From NCBI GenBank assembly GCA_910586225.1, contig CAJUIL010000042.1, forward strand, positions 1 to 24,807: 24,807 bases of DNA, in the 5' to 3' direction. Source of the stretch: an uncultured Eubacterium sp. (GTDB taxonomy: Bacteria > Bacillota > Clostridia > Lachnospirales > Lachnospiraceae). Made by a program: the position numbers and the translations under genes. The notes under the pieces were generated by a model, which ran no database searches, was not told the DNA's origin, and saw only the letters and a program-made list of their open reading frames with translations. Position 1 is the stretch's first letter. Each line of letters begins with the position of its first letter. Positions 15,280 to 22,866 of this stretch are shown here, piece after piece.

Positions 15280-15648
15280 ATGCAAACAAACACCGCAGAA
15301 ATTCTAAAACCTTCAGAGACAAAGCTCTCACAGACAAAGCTCTCAAAGACAAAACTTCCAGAGACAAAGCTCTCAAAGACAAAGCCTCCAAAGACAAAGC
15401 CTCCAAAGACAAATCTTCCAAAAACAATTCTTTCCAAAGAAAATCTTCCCAAAGAAAATCTTCCCAAAGAAAATCTTCCCAAAGAAAATCTTCCCAACAA
15501 AGAGCTGGAATATTTTACAAGACTGCTCAAAAACGGCATATACAAGGAGCTGCACAGCAAACGGCTGCTCTCAAAGGAACAGCTTTGTTTGCTTTTGGAA
15601 CAAGGCTTGGAAACGCGCACCCTTGACAATCCTGGAAAACGGAGGTAG
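15280..15648 (+). CDS. Small pentapeptide-repeat-like protein upstream of recombinase 1
   Basis: The ORF encodes 122 residues. ATG at 15280 has AAGG 9 nt upstream. Residues 12-71 are twelve pentapeptide units of the type (S/P)KTKL or PKENL, rich in Lys and Pro and predicted to be disordered. The last 50 residues are helical, and NKELEYFTRLLKNGIYKELHSKRLLSKEQL resembles SHOCT-like short helical domains often encoded next to clostridial serine recombinases. The stop is 2 bp before the recombinase ATG, so the two are cotranscribed from the sigma-E-like promoter. A recombination directionality factor is a possible role by position only; no homology proves it. Confidence 0.7.
   Translation: MQTNTAEILKPSETKLSQTKLSKTKLPETKLSKTKPPKTKPPKTNLPKTILSKENLPKENLPKENLPKENLPNKELEYFTRLLKNGIYKELHSKRLLSKEQLCLLLEQGLETRTLDNPGKRR
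15313..15492 (+). repeat. 15-bp tandem repeat array within the small ORF
   Basis: Twelve degenerate 15-bp units encode the pentapeptides. The last four (15436-15495) are perfect copies of AAAGAAAATCTTCCC. Because the unit is a multiple of three, copy-number changes keep the frame. Confidence 0.85.
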
Positions 15649-15650
15649 CT

Positions 15651-17300
15651 ATGGCAGATCGTCTGTTAAAAGTTGCAGCCTACGCCCGCATTTCCACCGA
15701 CAAGGACGATCAGGCAAATTCCTTGGAAAGCCAAAAGCGCTATTTTGCAGATTATATCCTCACACAGCAGGACTGGACTCTGACCGAAGTCTACTTCGAT
15801 GAAGGCATCAGCGGCACGCAGAGCAAAAACCGCGCCGGCTTCCAGTCCATGATCGCCTCTGCGCTGAGCGGAGGGATCGACCTCATCTTGACAAAAGAGG
15901 TCTGCCGCTTTGCCCGCAACACCGTCGATACGCTTACTTTTACCAGACGGCTAAAGGAACGCGGTGTCGGCGTAATTTTTACAATCGATCACATCGACAC
16001 ACGGGAGCCAGACGGTGAGCTGCGGCTGACCATTATGGCCTGTCTTGCGCAGGAAGAAAGCCGAAAAACGTCAGAGCGTGTCAAATGGGGGCAAAAACGG
16101 CGCATGGAGCAAGGCGTCGTATTCGGAAGGGACCTGCTTGGCTACACGGTACAAAACGGCACGCTGACCGTGAACGAAGCAGAAGCCCCTATCGTACGCT
16201 CCATTTTTCACAAATATACAGACGAAGGAAAAGGCACACACGTCATAGCAAGAGAGCTGACGGAAGCCGGCATACAGACCAAGCGTATTTCCCGCTGGTC
16301 AAATACGACCATCCTGCGGATCCTAAGAAATGAAAAATACATCGGCGACCTATGTCAGAAAAAAACCATTACACCAGATTTTCTGACACACGCTAAAAAA
16401 TACAACCATGGAGAAGAGGAACAGGTTTACTGTACAGACCACCACGAGCCGATCATCAGCCGAGAGCTATGGAACCGCACACAAAAGGAGCTGCTGCGCC
16501 GCTGCCCTGCGAAGGAGCAAAAAACAAGATACAGCAGCCGTTACTGGTGCAGCGGCAAAATACGCTGCGCCATTTGCGGCAGCTGCTATATCAGCCGTAC
16601 AAAAAAACGCAAGGATGGAACATACTATCATGCATGGCGCTGCCGCTGCAACGCCATACAAGACAGCACGGCCAGATGCACAAACCGTTCCATACAGGAA
16701 CGCTGCCTCCTATCCTGCGTAGGCTGCTGCATCACCCTTCTGCTGCCGGAACCTGCCGCGCTGCAAAAAGAGCTGCAGGCAGAATTAAAACAGCTGGAAG
16801 CTTGCCATAAGCCAACAGACCGCCAGCGTCCCGCACATCTGCCGCAGGAGGAAATATCCAGGCTGCAGGAAAAAAAACGCCGCGCTGTTGACCTGATGCT
16901 GGAAGGACTGATCTCCAAAAAAGAACTGCAAAAGCAAATATGCTGGTATGACGAAAAAATCGAAGCTGCCATACAAAATATACAAACTGAAAAAACAGGC
17001 GCTTCAAACGATAATGAAACACCTGCTGCAGAAATATGCGAAAAAATAAACGTCCCAGACGCCTGCGAGGAAATCTTTGCGCGCCTGGCAAACGGCGCGG
17101 AGGGCTGCGAACGCATCTGCCAGGAAGTACTGGAATACATCGTCATCCATCCAGGATACCTTGTGGATGTCCGTCTCAAAGGCGTCCCCTTTATGATCCG
17201 CTTAACCGTTAAATCCTCCGGCAGGACGACGCAGTTTCATACACAGATTACGGAAGCCGCCTGTTTACCGTTATGCCGCGCTAAAGATACATCTGAATAA
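15651..17300 (+). CDS. Large serine recombinase of element 1
   Basis: This 549-residue site-specific recombinase has a resolvase-type catalytic domain at about 1-150. The nucleophile is Ser15 in YARISTDKDDQANSLESQ, with LTKEVCRFARN and the ESRKTSERVKWG region after it. The Recombinase domain follows (about 160-270, including LRNEKYIGDL). A zinc ribbon comes next (CAICGSC ... CRC ... CTN, about 310-345), and a coiled-coil segment with ELQAELKQLEA and LQEKKRRAVDLM. The ribosome site GGAGG lies 6 nt before the ATG. It would integrate and excise element 1 between cotJC-type sites. Expression from the sigma-E-like promoter at 15224 suggests mother-cell use. The last 20 bp overlap the convergent membrane-protein gene. 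Confidence 0.95.
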   Translation: MADRLLKVAAYARISTDKDDQANSLESQKRYFADYILTQQDWTLTEVYFDEGISGTQSKNRAGFQSMIASALSGGIDLILTKEVCRFARNTVDTLTFTRRLKERGVGVIFTIDHIDTREPDGELRLTIMACLAQEESRKTSERVKWGQKRRMEQGVVFGRDLLGYTVQNGTLTVNEAEAPIVRSIFHKYTDEGKGTHVIARELTEAGIQTKRISRWSNTTILRILRNEKYIGDLCQKKTITPDFLTHAKKYNHGEEEQVYCTDHHEPIISRELWNRTQKELLRRCPAKEQKTRYSSRYWCSGKIRCAICGSCYISRTKKRKDGTYYHAWRCRCNAIQDSTARCTNRSIQERCLLSCVGCCITLLLPEPAALQKELQAELKQLEACHKPTDRQRPAHLPQEEISRLQEKKRRAVDLMLEGLISKKELQKQICWYDEKIEAAIQNIQTEKTGASNDNETPAAEICEKINVPDACEEIFARLANGAEGCERICQEVLEYIVIHPGYLVDVRLKGVPFMIRLTVKSSGRTTQFHTQITEAACLPLCRAKDTSE

Positions 17301-17910
17301 ACCAAACGACTACATAATAATTCTTACGCCAATAATTGCTCCTCCAACGCCTCATAAACAAAAAGCTGCAAACAAGCCCAGCCAATGCCAGATAAAACTG
17401 ACACGCAAAAACAGCAACTACTGTAAAGGCAAAAAATACAAACGCCATATTTTTGCAGATAAGCTCTGCAGAAGCGTAATTATGTAATCTGCTATACTTT
17501 GCATCGGACTGAACCTGACCATAAAGAAAGCCCATATGCTTTTTCATGACATCCGCGCGATCTTGTATATCACAAACATCCGCGATCACCTTTGCCTCTT
17601 TCAAAGCCTTCGCGATCATCCCAAGCTCGATATCCCGAAGCTCGTCCTTGTCCTGAAACCAATTCCACTGTTTGATAAAGCCTGCCAGCAGGTCAGCCAT
17701 CTCCGATACAAGCATCCCTGCCAAATACCCGGCAAACACCAGCCCGGTAACTATAATTCCCGTATGATCACTGTATACGCCGATATCCTCTGGCAAGCCA
17801 AAATTACCGTAACTCCAATATCCCCATCCCAGGGTGATTAAAAAAGCAATTCCTGGGATGGTATACCCTAAAATATCATATAACGTAATTTTTTCAATAA
17901 TATTTGACAT
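17281..17910 (-). CDS. Four-helix membrane protein of unknown function
   Basis: The 209-residue protein has four likely transmembrane segments: LYDILGYTIPGIAFLITLGW (about 9-28), GIIVTGLVFAGYLAGMLV (about 49-66), and two near the C-terminus around NMAFVFFAFTVVAVFACQFYLALAGLVC. A charged cytoplasmic loop with KDELRDIELGMIAKALKEAK separates the pairs. I do not recognise the family. Start ATG at 17910 is chosen for the AGAGGTGAAGC site upstream; the frame stays open to 17991, across the attachment core. It is the only gene between the recombinase and the right end of element 1. The start is 63 bp from the core, so its promoter region may be rearranged by excision. Confidence 0.75.
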   Translation of the reverse strand: MSNIIEKITLYDILGYTIPGIAFLITLGWGYWSYGNFGLPEDIGVYSDHTGIIVTGLVFAGYLAGMLVSEMADLLAGFIKQWNWFQDKDELRDIELGMIAKALKEAKVIADVCDIQDRADVMKKHMGFLYGQVQSDAKYSRLHNYASAELICKNMAFVFFAFTVVAVFACQFYLALAGLVCSFLFMRRWRSNYWRKNYYVVVWFIQMYL

Positions 17911-17972
17911 TGCTTCACCTCTTTTTCTGATGCTTTTGATGATACTTGCGGAACACTTCCGATGCTTCTGTA

Positions 17973-17977
17973 GGTAC
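17973..17977 (+). other. Right attachment core of element 1
   Basis: The second GGTAC copy begins the middle piece of cotJC. The sequence to its right (cgaggaactt) encodes the EEL of the metal-binding EELAH motif. Confidence 0.8.
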
Positions 17978-18191
17978 CGAGGAACTTGCACACCTGGAGA
18001 TTATTTGTGCCATTGTACACCAGCTCACCCGCAACCTGACGCCGGAAGAGGTTGTCGCGTCCGGCTTTGACAAATATTACGTCGACCACACACTCGCACT
18101 CTGGCCGCAGGCAGCAGGCGGTATTCCTTTCAACGCGTGTGAATTTCAGTCCAAGGGCGATCCGATCACCGATCTGACAGAGGACATGGCG
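17973..18191 (+). CDS. cotJC: CotJC piece 2 (codons 62-134), interrupted gene
   Basis: This middle piece of 73 codons has no start codon or ribosome site of its own. It reads GTEELAHLEIICAIVHQLT, then FDKYYVDH, then IPFNACEFQSKGDPITDLTEDMA. It carries the EELAH motif (Glu64/65 and His68 in the joined protein), which supplies Mn ligands in Mn catalases. Its left edge is the GGTAC core and its right edge the GCAGA core at 18192. The unspliced frame runs a few codons further into element 2 and stops at 18212. Codons are intact and in register with pieces 1 and 3. Confidence 0.92.
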
Positions 18192-18196
18192 GCAGA
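18192..18196 (+). other. Left attachment core of element 2
   Basis: GCAGA is the direct repeat shared with 22867-22871. It falls on the Ala135-Glu136 codons of CotJC. Confidence 0.8.
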
Positions 18197-18231
18197 TGGT
18201 GCGGCTGGATAAGCGCAACCTTATATACGTA

Positions 18232-18546
18232 CTAAAAAAATGCTGCCACCGTCTCAAACAGAAACACAACCCCGCAGCATAATACAGCAATCCCGATCAT
18301 ATTAAGCCCCTTCCACGCAGCGGCAATCCCGACAAGCAAAGCGACGATCCCGGCAGCGGGAACCTGCGGCGCCGAGATGATCGCCGGGAATGTCATAACC
18401 GCCAGCGTTACATACGGCACATAATATAAAAACGACCGCAAAAACGGGTTTTTGATCTTTCCCCGGATCAATGTCAGCGGCAGCACACGGATCAAACAGG
18501 AAACGGCCGCTGCTGTCAAAATATAAAGGTAAATATGGTGTTCCAT
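18232..18546 (-). CDS. azlD: AzlD-type branched-chain amino acid export subunit
   Basis: This 104-residue membrane protein has about four hydrophobic helices and the typical AzlD start with RVLPLTLIRGK, then FLRSFLYYVPYVTLAVMTFPAI. AzlD acts with AzlC to export branched-chain amino acids or analogues. It lies 23 bp downstream of azlC in the same orientation. It sits 35 bp inside the left end of element 2. The gene symbol follows the family; the substrate is not shown. Confidence 0.88.
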   Translation of the reverse strand: MEHHIYLYILTAAAVSCLIRVLPLTLIRGKIKNPFLRSFLYYVPYVTLAVMTFPAIISAPQVPAAGIVALLVGIAAAWKGLNMIGIAVLCCGVVFLFETVAAFF

Positions 18547-18569
18547 TTTGTGAAGCCTCCTCTTTTGAA

Positions 18570-19283
18570 TTATGCTGCGTCCTCTTCCCCTACCGGAAAG
18601 AACGCGGCTGCAAGCCCGGCGATCAAAACGGTCAGCAGGCTGATCTTCATGCTGTCTGACATCTGGTCAAACAAAGCAATCTTCGATACGGCAAAGCTCG
18701 CCGCAAAGCTTAACGCCACTACGCCGCCGACGATCTTATTTTTCCTCGCCGCCGGAATAATGATCGCAACGAACATCCCGTACAACGCCACACTTAACGC
18801 ACTGACGACGGACGCAGGCAGGATATTGCCTGCCACAATGCCAAGCGCCGTTCCCATAGACCATCCCGGAAGCGCAATCGCCATAGCGCCATAATTATAA
18901 TACGGATGCAGATCCCCCGGCCTGCCGATGCTGATGCCAAAAATTTCATCCGTAATGCCAAAGCCAACAAGAAAACGGTGCAGACCGGACGTATCCGGAT
19001 GGAATTTCTGGCTGAGCGCGCAGCTCATCAAAAGATAACGCATATTCGTGATCAAGATCACAAATGCCATCTCCAAATACGGCGCATCCGCCAAAATAAC
19101 CGTAAATTCCGCATATTCTCCCGCTGAAGCGTGGTTTAAAAAGCTGGATATAAATCCCTGCAACGGATCAAGCCCCGCTTTTTTCGCTACGATCCCCAGC
19201 GAAAACGCCACAGCAAAATACCCCATCGCAATCGGAAGGCCGTCCCTGACCCCGTTTTGAAATGCATTTTTATTCTGATCCAC
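18570..19283 (-). CDS. azlC: AzlC family permease
   Basis: This multi-pass protein of about 237 residues has the AzlC signature GVRDGLPIAMGYFAVAFSLGIVAKKAGL near the N-terminus, followed by NHASAGEYAEF and ITDEIFGI. With AzlD it forms an exporter for branched-chain amino acids. I chose the GTG at 19283 because GGAGG lies 7 nt upstream; the ATG at 19337 has no such site and adds an unconserved extension. It starts 57 bp after the K+ channel stop, so the three minus-strand genes may be one operon. Confidence 0.9.
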   Translation of the reverse strand: MDQNKNAFQNGVRDGLPIAMGYFAVAFSLGIVAKKAGLDPLQGFISSFLNHASAGEYAEFTVILADAPYLEMAFVILITNMRYLLMSCALSQKFHPDTSGLHRFLVGFGITDEIFGISIGRPGDLHPYYNYGAMAIALPGWSMGTALGIVAGNILPASVVSALSVALYGMFVAIIIPAARKNKIVGGVVALSFAASFAVSKIALFDQMSDSMKISLLTVLIAGLAAAFFPVGEEDAA

Positions 19284-19340
19284 CTGATATCCTCCTTTCA
19301 CGGCAGCAGCACAGGCGGACTGCCTGCTTACCTTCATACG

Positions 19341-20918
19341 CTACTTTAGCTCCGTCTGAATACTTCCCAAAAGCTCCCATGCGGCGTCGCGTTCCCTTCT
19401 TTGCTCCGGATTGAGCCTGTCATATGGGCAAAGCATCGGATGCTCTCTGGCGGCATCGTTGCGTACAGCTCCGTAGCTCCAATTATAAAACGTATAAAAA
19501 CGCAGCCAGCGCATATGGTCCAGCCTGCGGTAATTGTCTTTCATCTCCCCGGACTTTGTCGTCTCACAGTATACCTGATATGCTTTCTCAAGCGTTTCGG
19601 CAGTAAACTCCGTAATCGTTTCATCCTTTAGCAAGATCCGCATTTTCATCAGTAAGTGATCCGCGGCCGATATTTTGGACTCCCGATGAAAATCATCCAG
19701 ATTCTCCCAGCTCAGCGTCGGATAAGAAACCGATCTGCGGAATATCTCATTGATCGTAATCGCTGCCTGATTCAGCGCCGTACGCATGATCTGGTTCGGC
19801 GTATAGATCTCCTCATTCGTCCCAAAGTACGAAACACCCGGCGCCGCGCGGTTGCTGTGCAGATGGATATGCCCGGATACTCTGTAATACCGGTTCAGCC
19901 GCCAAAAAATATTCCACCCCTCCGGCTCGTCGTCCTTGCAGATAATGATCCGGTCCGCTCGTTCCAACACCTCATGATGTCCCTCCCAGCAGTCGTTATG
20001 AAAGATCAGGGAATCCGACGTCTCCGACTCCTCACCCATGGAAAACACTTCCTTTAGATATCTGTGCGTAGCAAGAAACTCCTCTGCGTCTCCGAATATA
20101 TGATAGGCAACGTGCTGATCGATGGAGATCACATTTGTAAAAATGGCCCGTTCCAAGATAAACCGCCCATAATTACCAAATCCGATGATCACAATCGTAT
20201 TTTCATGGGCACACAGCGGCCTCGTACGCCAATACTGCCTGGCACAGCAGTCATAGCTGTGAAAAAATCGGATATTTCCCGGAAGATGATCCTGCCCATT
20301 CGTCGTCCTTGCATATACCTCCACTGGTAATTTATGTAAATCGACCGCCCGGCTGTTCACGCCGATATCGTTTTCCTTCATCAGAAAAACCTTGCATTTC
20401 GTACCGACGCCCTGCTTACGTGCTACGATCTTAGCCGGAGAAACGCTGATAAACAAGCATGGATAATCCGGAAATTCCATCTGGTCGTCTTTTTTTTCAC
20501 CAAAAATAATGACAGTATCCGGATCCTCTTTATAGATGTTGGCAGCCAAAACATTCGCCTCTGCGCCATAATCCGCAAAATAATACCAATCCTTTTTCCG
20601 CTGCAGGCCAAGCAGAAACAACGGCAGCCCCTCACTCGTGACAAAAGAAAGCACGGCGCCAAATAAGGTCATCATTAAGCCTGCAGATAGCAGTAAAAAA
20701 ACAATCCCAACCGCGTGTCCAAGCGGTGTAACTGGTATCAGATCCCCATACCCAACCGTCGTCAGCGTCACGATCGAATACCAAAACGCATCGCTAAAGG
20801 AGCGTATTGTCGCCTGGCTGTCCGTATATTCAGACAGGCATAAAATTGTCAAAAGCGCGAGATAGATCACAATCAAAAGCACAGTCATGTACAGATAGAT
20901 TTTATTCCTTCTTTTCAT
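19341..20918 (-). CDS. Potassium channel protein with TrkA-N-like and RyR-like regions
   Basis: The 525-residue protein begins with two transmembrane helices around a K+ pore: the selectivity filter TVGYGD is at 54-59 and a second helix covers about 70-95. A long cytoplasmic part follows, with two Rossmann-like segments; the second has TIVIIGFGNYGRFILERA, the TrkA-N (RCK) nucleotide-binding fold. The last 55-60 residues (about 466-520, including WSYGAVRNDAAREHPMLCPYDRL) resemble the bacterial RyR domain. That combination suggests gating by a nucleotide-type ligand, which is inference. ATG at 20918 has AAAAGGGG upstream. It is cargo of element 2 and probably the first gene of the operon with azlC-azlD. 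Confidence 0.85.
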   Translation of the reverse strand: MKRRNKIYLYMTVLLIVIYLALLTILCLSEYTDSQATIRSFSDAFWYSIVTLTTVGYGDLIPVTPLGHAVGIVFLLLSAGLMMTLFGAVLSFVTSEGLPLFLLGLQRKKDWYYFADYGAEANVLAANIYKEDPDTVIIFGEKKDDQMEFPDYPCLFISVSPAKIVARKQGVGTKCKVFLMKENDIGVNSRAVDLHKLPVEVYARTTNGQDHLPGNIRFFHSYDCCARQYWRTRPLCAHENTIVIIGFGNYGRFILERAIFTNVISIDQHVAYHIFGDAEEFLATHRYLKEVFSMGEESETSDSLIFHNDCWEGHHEVLERADRIIICKDDEPEGWNIFWRLNRYYRVSGHIHLHSNRAAPGVSYFGTNEEIYTPNQIMRTALNQAAITINEIFRRSVSYPTLSWENLDDFHRESKISAADHLLMKMRILLKDETITEFTAETLEKAYQVYCETTKSGEMKDNYRRLDHMRWLRFYTFYNWSYGAVRNDAAREHPMLCPYDRLNPEQRRERDAAWELLGSIQTELK

Positions 20919-21082
20919 AAAAGCCTGTCCCCTTTTTTATAAAAATGACTGTTTCTGTATCCTCTAGAAGTATAACGATTTCCCAACGGAAAGTCAATCC
21001 TGAACCGTTATGCAGACGCGCTGCGCATAATGTACAGGCAGCGCTGCATACATTTTCAAAAATGAAAAAGGACGGTGTCCCT
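20919..21082. other. Divergent regulatory region of element 2
   Basis: This stretch separates the channel operon from the recombinase operon. It contains the sigma-E-like promoter and a perfect 10-bp palindrome GCAGCGCTGC (21038-21047) touching the -10 box, a possible operator. Confidence 0.5.
21025..21054 (+). promoter_or_regulatory. Sigma-E-like promoter of element 2 recombinase operon
   Basis: The -10 CATACATT (21047-21054) fits CATACAHT at 8 of 8 positions. The -35 GCATAAT (21025-21031) fits KMATATT at 6 of 7, with a 15-bp spacer. A start site near 21061 leaves about 22 nt to the small ORF, matching the layout in element 1. Confidence 0.7.
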
Positions 21083-21268
21083 ATGCCGCAGCATCCGCCA
21101 TTATGCCAAAGTATCTTCAAAAATGAAAAAGCCGCCCCTTCCAAAGAAGCGCTCACACAGGCATACATCCGCTTTATCAGTCAGATGGATCAGACCAAAA
21201 ACACGTTTAAACAAGAAACACTGGAAGAAAAAGCCCTCGTGAAAAATCAGAAAGGAATGAGCTTATGA
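21083..21268 (+). CDS. Small protein upstream of recombinase 2
   Basis: The ORF encodes 61 residues, starting MPQHPPLC, with a charged helical region SKEALTQAYIRFISQMDQTKNTF. ATG at 21083 is chosen for the AAGGACGG site about 9-10 nt upstream; the in-frame ATG at 21062 lacks one. Its stop overlaps the recombinase ATG (ATGA), so translation is coupled. I do not recognise the family. Its position between a sigma-E-like promoter and the recombinase makes it a candidate excision factor, but it shows no clear similarity to the small protein of element 1. Confidence 0.65.
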   Translation: MPQHPPLCQSIFKNEKAAPSKEALTQAYIRFISQMDQTKNTFKQETLEEKALVKNQKGMSL

Positions 21269-22824
21269 ATCCGAAAGCCGCCATTTACTGCCGCTTGTCT
21301 GAAGAGGACAAACACAAGCAGCTTCCATCCGACGACTCCGGCAGCATCCAAAATCAAAAATCCATGCTGCAGCAATACGCGGCCGAGCAAGGCTGGGAGG
21401 TCTATGATGTTTACAGCGACGACGACTACGCTGGTGCAGACAGGAACCGCCCGGCCTTCAACCGCTTGCTAAACGACGCCAGCAAGCGCCGCTTTGACAT
21501 TATCCTATGTAAAACGCAATCCCGCTTCACCCGCGAGCTGGAGCTGGTCGAAACCTATATCCACGGCCTGCTCCCGCTCTGGGGCATCCGTTTTGTCAGC
21601 ATCGTCGACAACGCGGATACCGCCAACAAGGGAAATAAAAAATCCCGCCAGATCAACGGGCTTGTCAATGAATGGTATCTAGAGGATATGTCCGAAAATA
21701 TCCGCAGCGTCTTAACCGACAGACGCAAAAACGGCCTGCATATCGGCTCCTTTGCCCTTTATGGTTATCAAAAGGACCCCGACCAGAAAGGACGCCTGCT
21801 TATCGACGAGGAAGCCGCCGCTGTTGTGCGCGAGGTCTTTACACTGTATGCGCATGGCTATGGAAAAACGGCAATCGCGCGCATCCTCAACGAAAAAAGA
21901 ATCCCCAATCCAACCGAATACAAGCGTCTGCACGGCCTGCGCTACCATCAGACAGAAAACAGCACGCTTTGGAAATACGACACCATCTCCCATATGCTGA
22001 CAAATGAAATGTATATCGGAAATATGGTACAAGGCCGATCCGGCAGCGTTTCTTATAAAACAAAGCAAAAAAAGCCCCGCCCCAAGAGCGAGTGGTACAT
22101 TGTAAAAAACACCCACGAGCCAATCATCAGCCAAGACCTTTGGGAGCAGGTACAGGCACTCCTTACGCAAAGGGCACGGCCGTTCCAGGCAGGCTCTATC
22201 GGCTTATTTGCCGGAAAAGCCCGCTGCTTATACTGCGGCTACACAATGCGTTCCACCGTAAGCCGCGGGCGGCGCTATCTGAAATGCCCCAACCGCCACG
22301 TATCCAAAGACGCCTGTCCAGGCGCCTTTATCCGCACAGACGCTCTGGAACAGCTCGTTCTTAGTGAACTAAACAGTTTATCAGAGCAATTTTTGGATAA
22401 AGACGCACTGGAACAAAGCATTCTATCCGATGATCATTCGAAGGAGCTGCAAAAGCAGCTGCAAAAAACCATTGCTTTTTCTGAAAAAAAAGCCGCAGAG
22501 TATACGAAAGCGCTGCATACACTGTATCTGGATAAGGTAACAGGGCTTATCTCGCAGGAGGATTTTACGGAAATGTCCAAAGAATTTACGGCACAGCGCA
22601 TCCGTTTCGAACGCCAGCTTGCCGAAAGCCAAACGCAGTATGCAAATGCAGCCGAAGCCTCGGCTGCAGATGGGGTAACACGCCTGCATGAAATACGAAG
22701 CCAGTATCTTCCTTTGAAACGCCTGACACGCGAAGCTACCGACTGCTTTATCGATCATTTGTCCATTGGCAGGCGGACTCCCGGCACAAAGGACGTCCCG
22801 GTGGAAATCCACTGGAACTTTTAA
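21265..22824 (+). CDS. Large serine recombinase of element 2
   Basis: This 519-residue protein has its catalytic serine at Ser12 in AIYCRLSEEDK, followed by SGSIQNQKSML, CKTQSRFTRE and the long linker helix (DMSENIRSVLTDRRKNG). The Recombinase domain includes ILNEKRIPNPTEYK and LTNEMYIGNMVQG. A zinc ribbon (CLYCGYTM ... CPNR ... CPG) is at about 325-355, and a coiled coil around 395-475. It differs clearly from recombinase 1, being of the TndX/TnpX-like type with the N-terminal SEEDK motif. Its ATG overlaps the preceding small ORF. Predicted role: integration and excision of element 2 at the GCAGA cores in cotJC. Confidence 0.95.
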   Translation: MNPKAAIYCRLSEEDKHKQLPSDDSGSIQNQKSMLQQYAAEQGWEVYDVYSDDDYAGADRNRPAFNRLLNDASKRRFDIILCKTQSRFTRELELVETYIHGLLPLWGIRFVSIVDNADTANKGNKKSRQINGLVNEWYLEDMSENIRSVLTDRRKNGLHIGSFALYGYQKDPDQKGRLLIDEEAAAVVREVFTLYAHGYGKTAIARILNEKRIPNPTEYKRLHGLRYHQTENSTLWKYDTISHMLTNEMYIGNMVQGRSGSVSYKTKQKKPRPKSEWYIVKNTHEPIISQDLWEQVQALLTQRARPFQAGSIGLFAGKARCLYCGYTMRSTVSRGRRYLKCPNRHVSKDACPGAFIRTDALEQLVLSELNSLSEQFLDKDALEQSILSDDHSKELQKQLQKTIAFSEKKAAEYTKALHTLYLDKVTGLISQEDFTEMSKEFTAQRIRFERQLAESQTQYANAAEASAADGVTRLHEIRSQYLPLKRLTREATDCFIDHLSIGRRTPGTKDVPVEIHWNF

Positions 22825-22866
22825 AATTTTGTGGACGATGTGCTAAGCTGCTCTTCTCTTGGCCCA

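Larger units (their letters stand above)
11990..17972 (+). mobile_element. Serine-recombinase element 1 (5,983 bp) inserted in cotJC
   Basis: The element is bounded by 5-bp direct repeats GGTAC at 11990-11994 and 17973-17977. Joining at the repeat gives codons GGT ACC GAG GAA, which restore the conserved CotJC segment DIGTEELAHLE in frame. The boundaries come from that reading frame, and the crossover dinucleotide inside the repeat is not resolved. Contents: methyltransferase and MATE transporter (minus), a copy of the 133-bp repeat, a small ORF plus serine recombinase (plus), and a membrane protein (minus). The recombinase sits about 670 bp from the right end. No phage structural, replication or conjugation genes are present, so it is a compact excisable unit, comparable to skin elements but much smaller. 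Confidence 0.9.
18192..22866 (+). mobile_element. Serine-recombinase element 2 (4,675 bp) inserted in cotJC
   Basis: The ends are the 5-bp direct repeats GCAGA at 18192-18196 and 22867-22871. Joining there gives GCG GCA GAG CAG AAG, restoring the conserved CotJC segment EDMAAEQKAR in frame. Contents: azlD, azlC and a K+ channel gene on the minus strand, then a small ORF overlapping a serine recombinase on the plus strand. The recombinase stop is 42 bp from the right core. No phage or conjugation genes are present. The cores and recombinase differ from element 1, so the two insertions are independent events in the same gene. Confidence 0.9.

Noticed and set aside
15313..15495. CRISPR-like array
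   Set aside because: Repeats are contiguous 15-bp coding units without spacers.
15243..15629. Minus-strand repetitive frame over the tandem repeat
   Set aside because: It mirrors the 15-bp repeats; the plus-strand ORF has the promoter, ribosome site and coupling to the recombinase.
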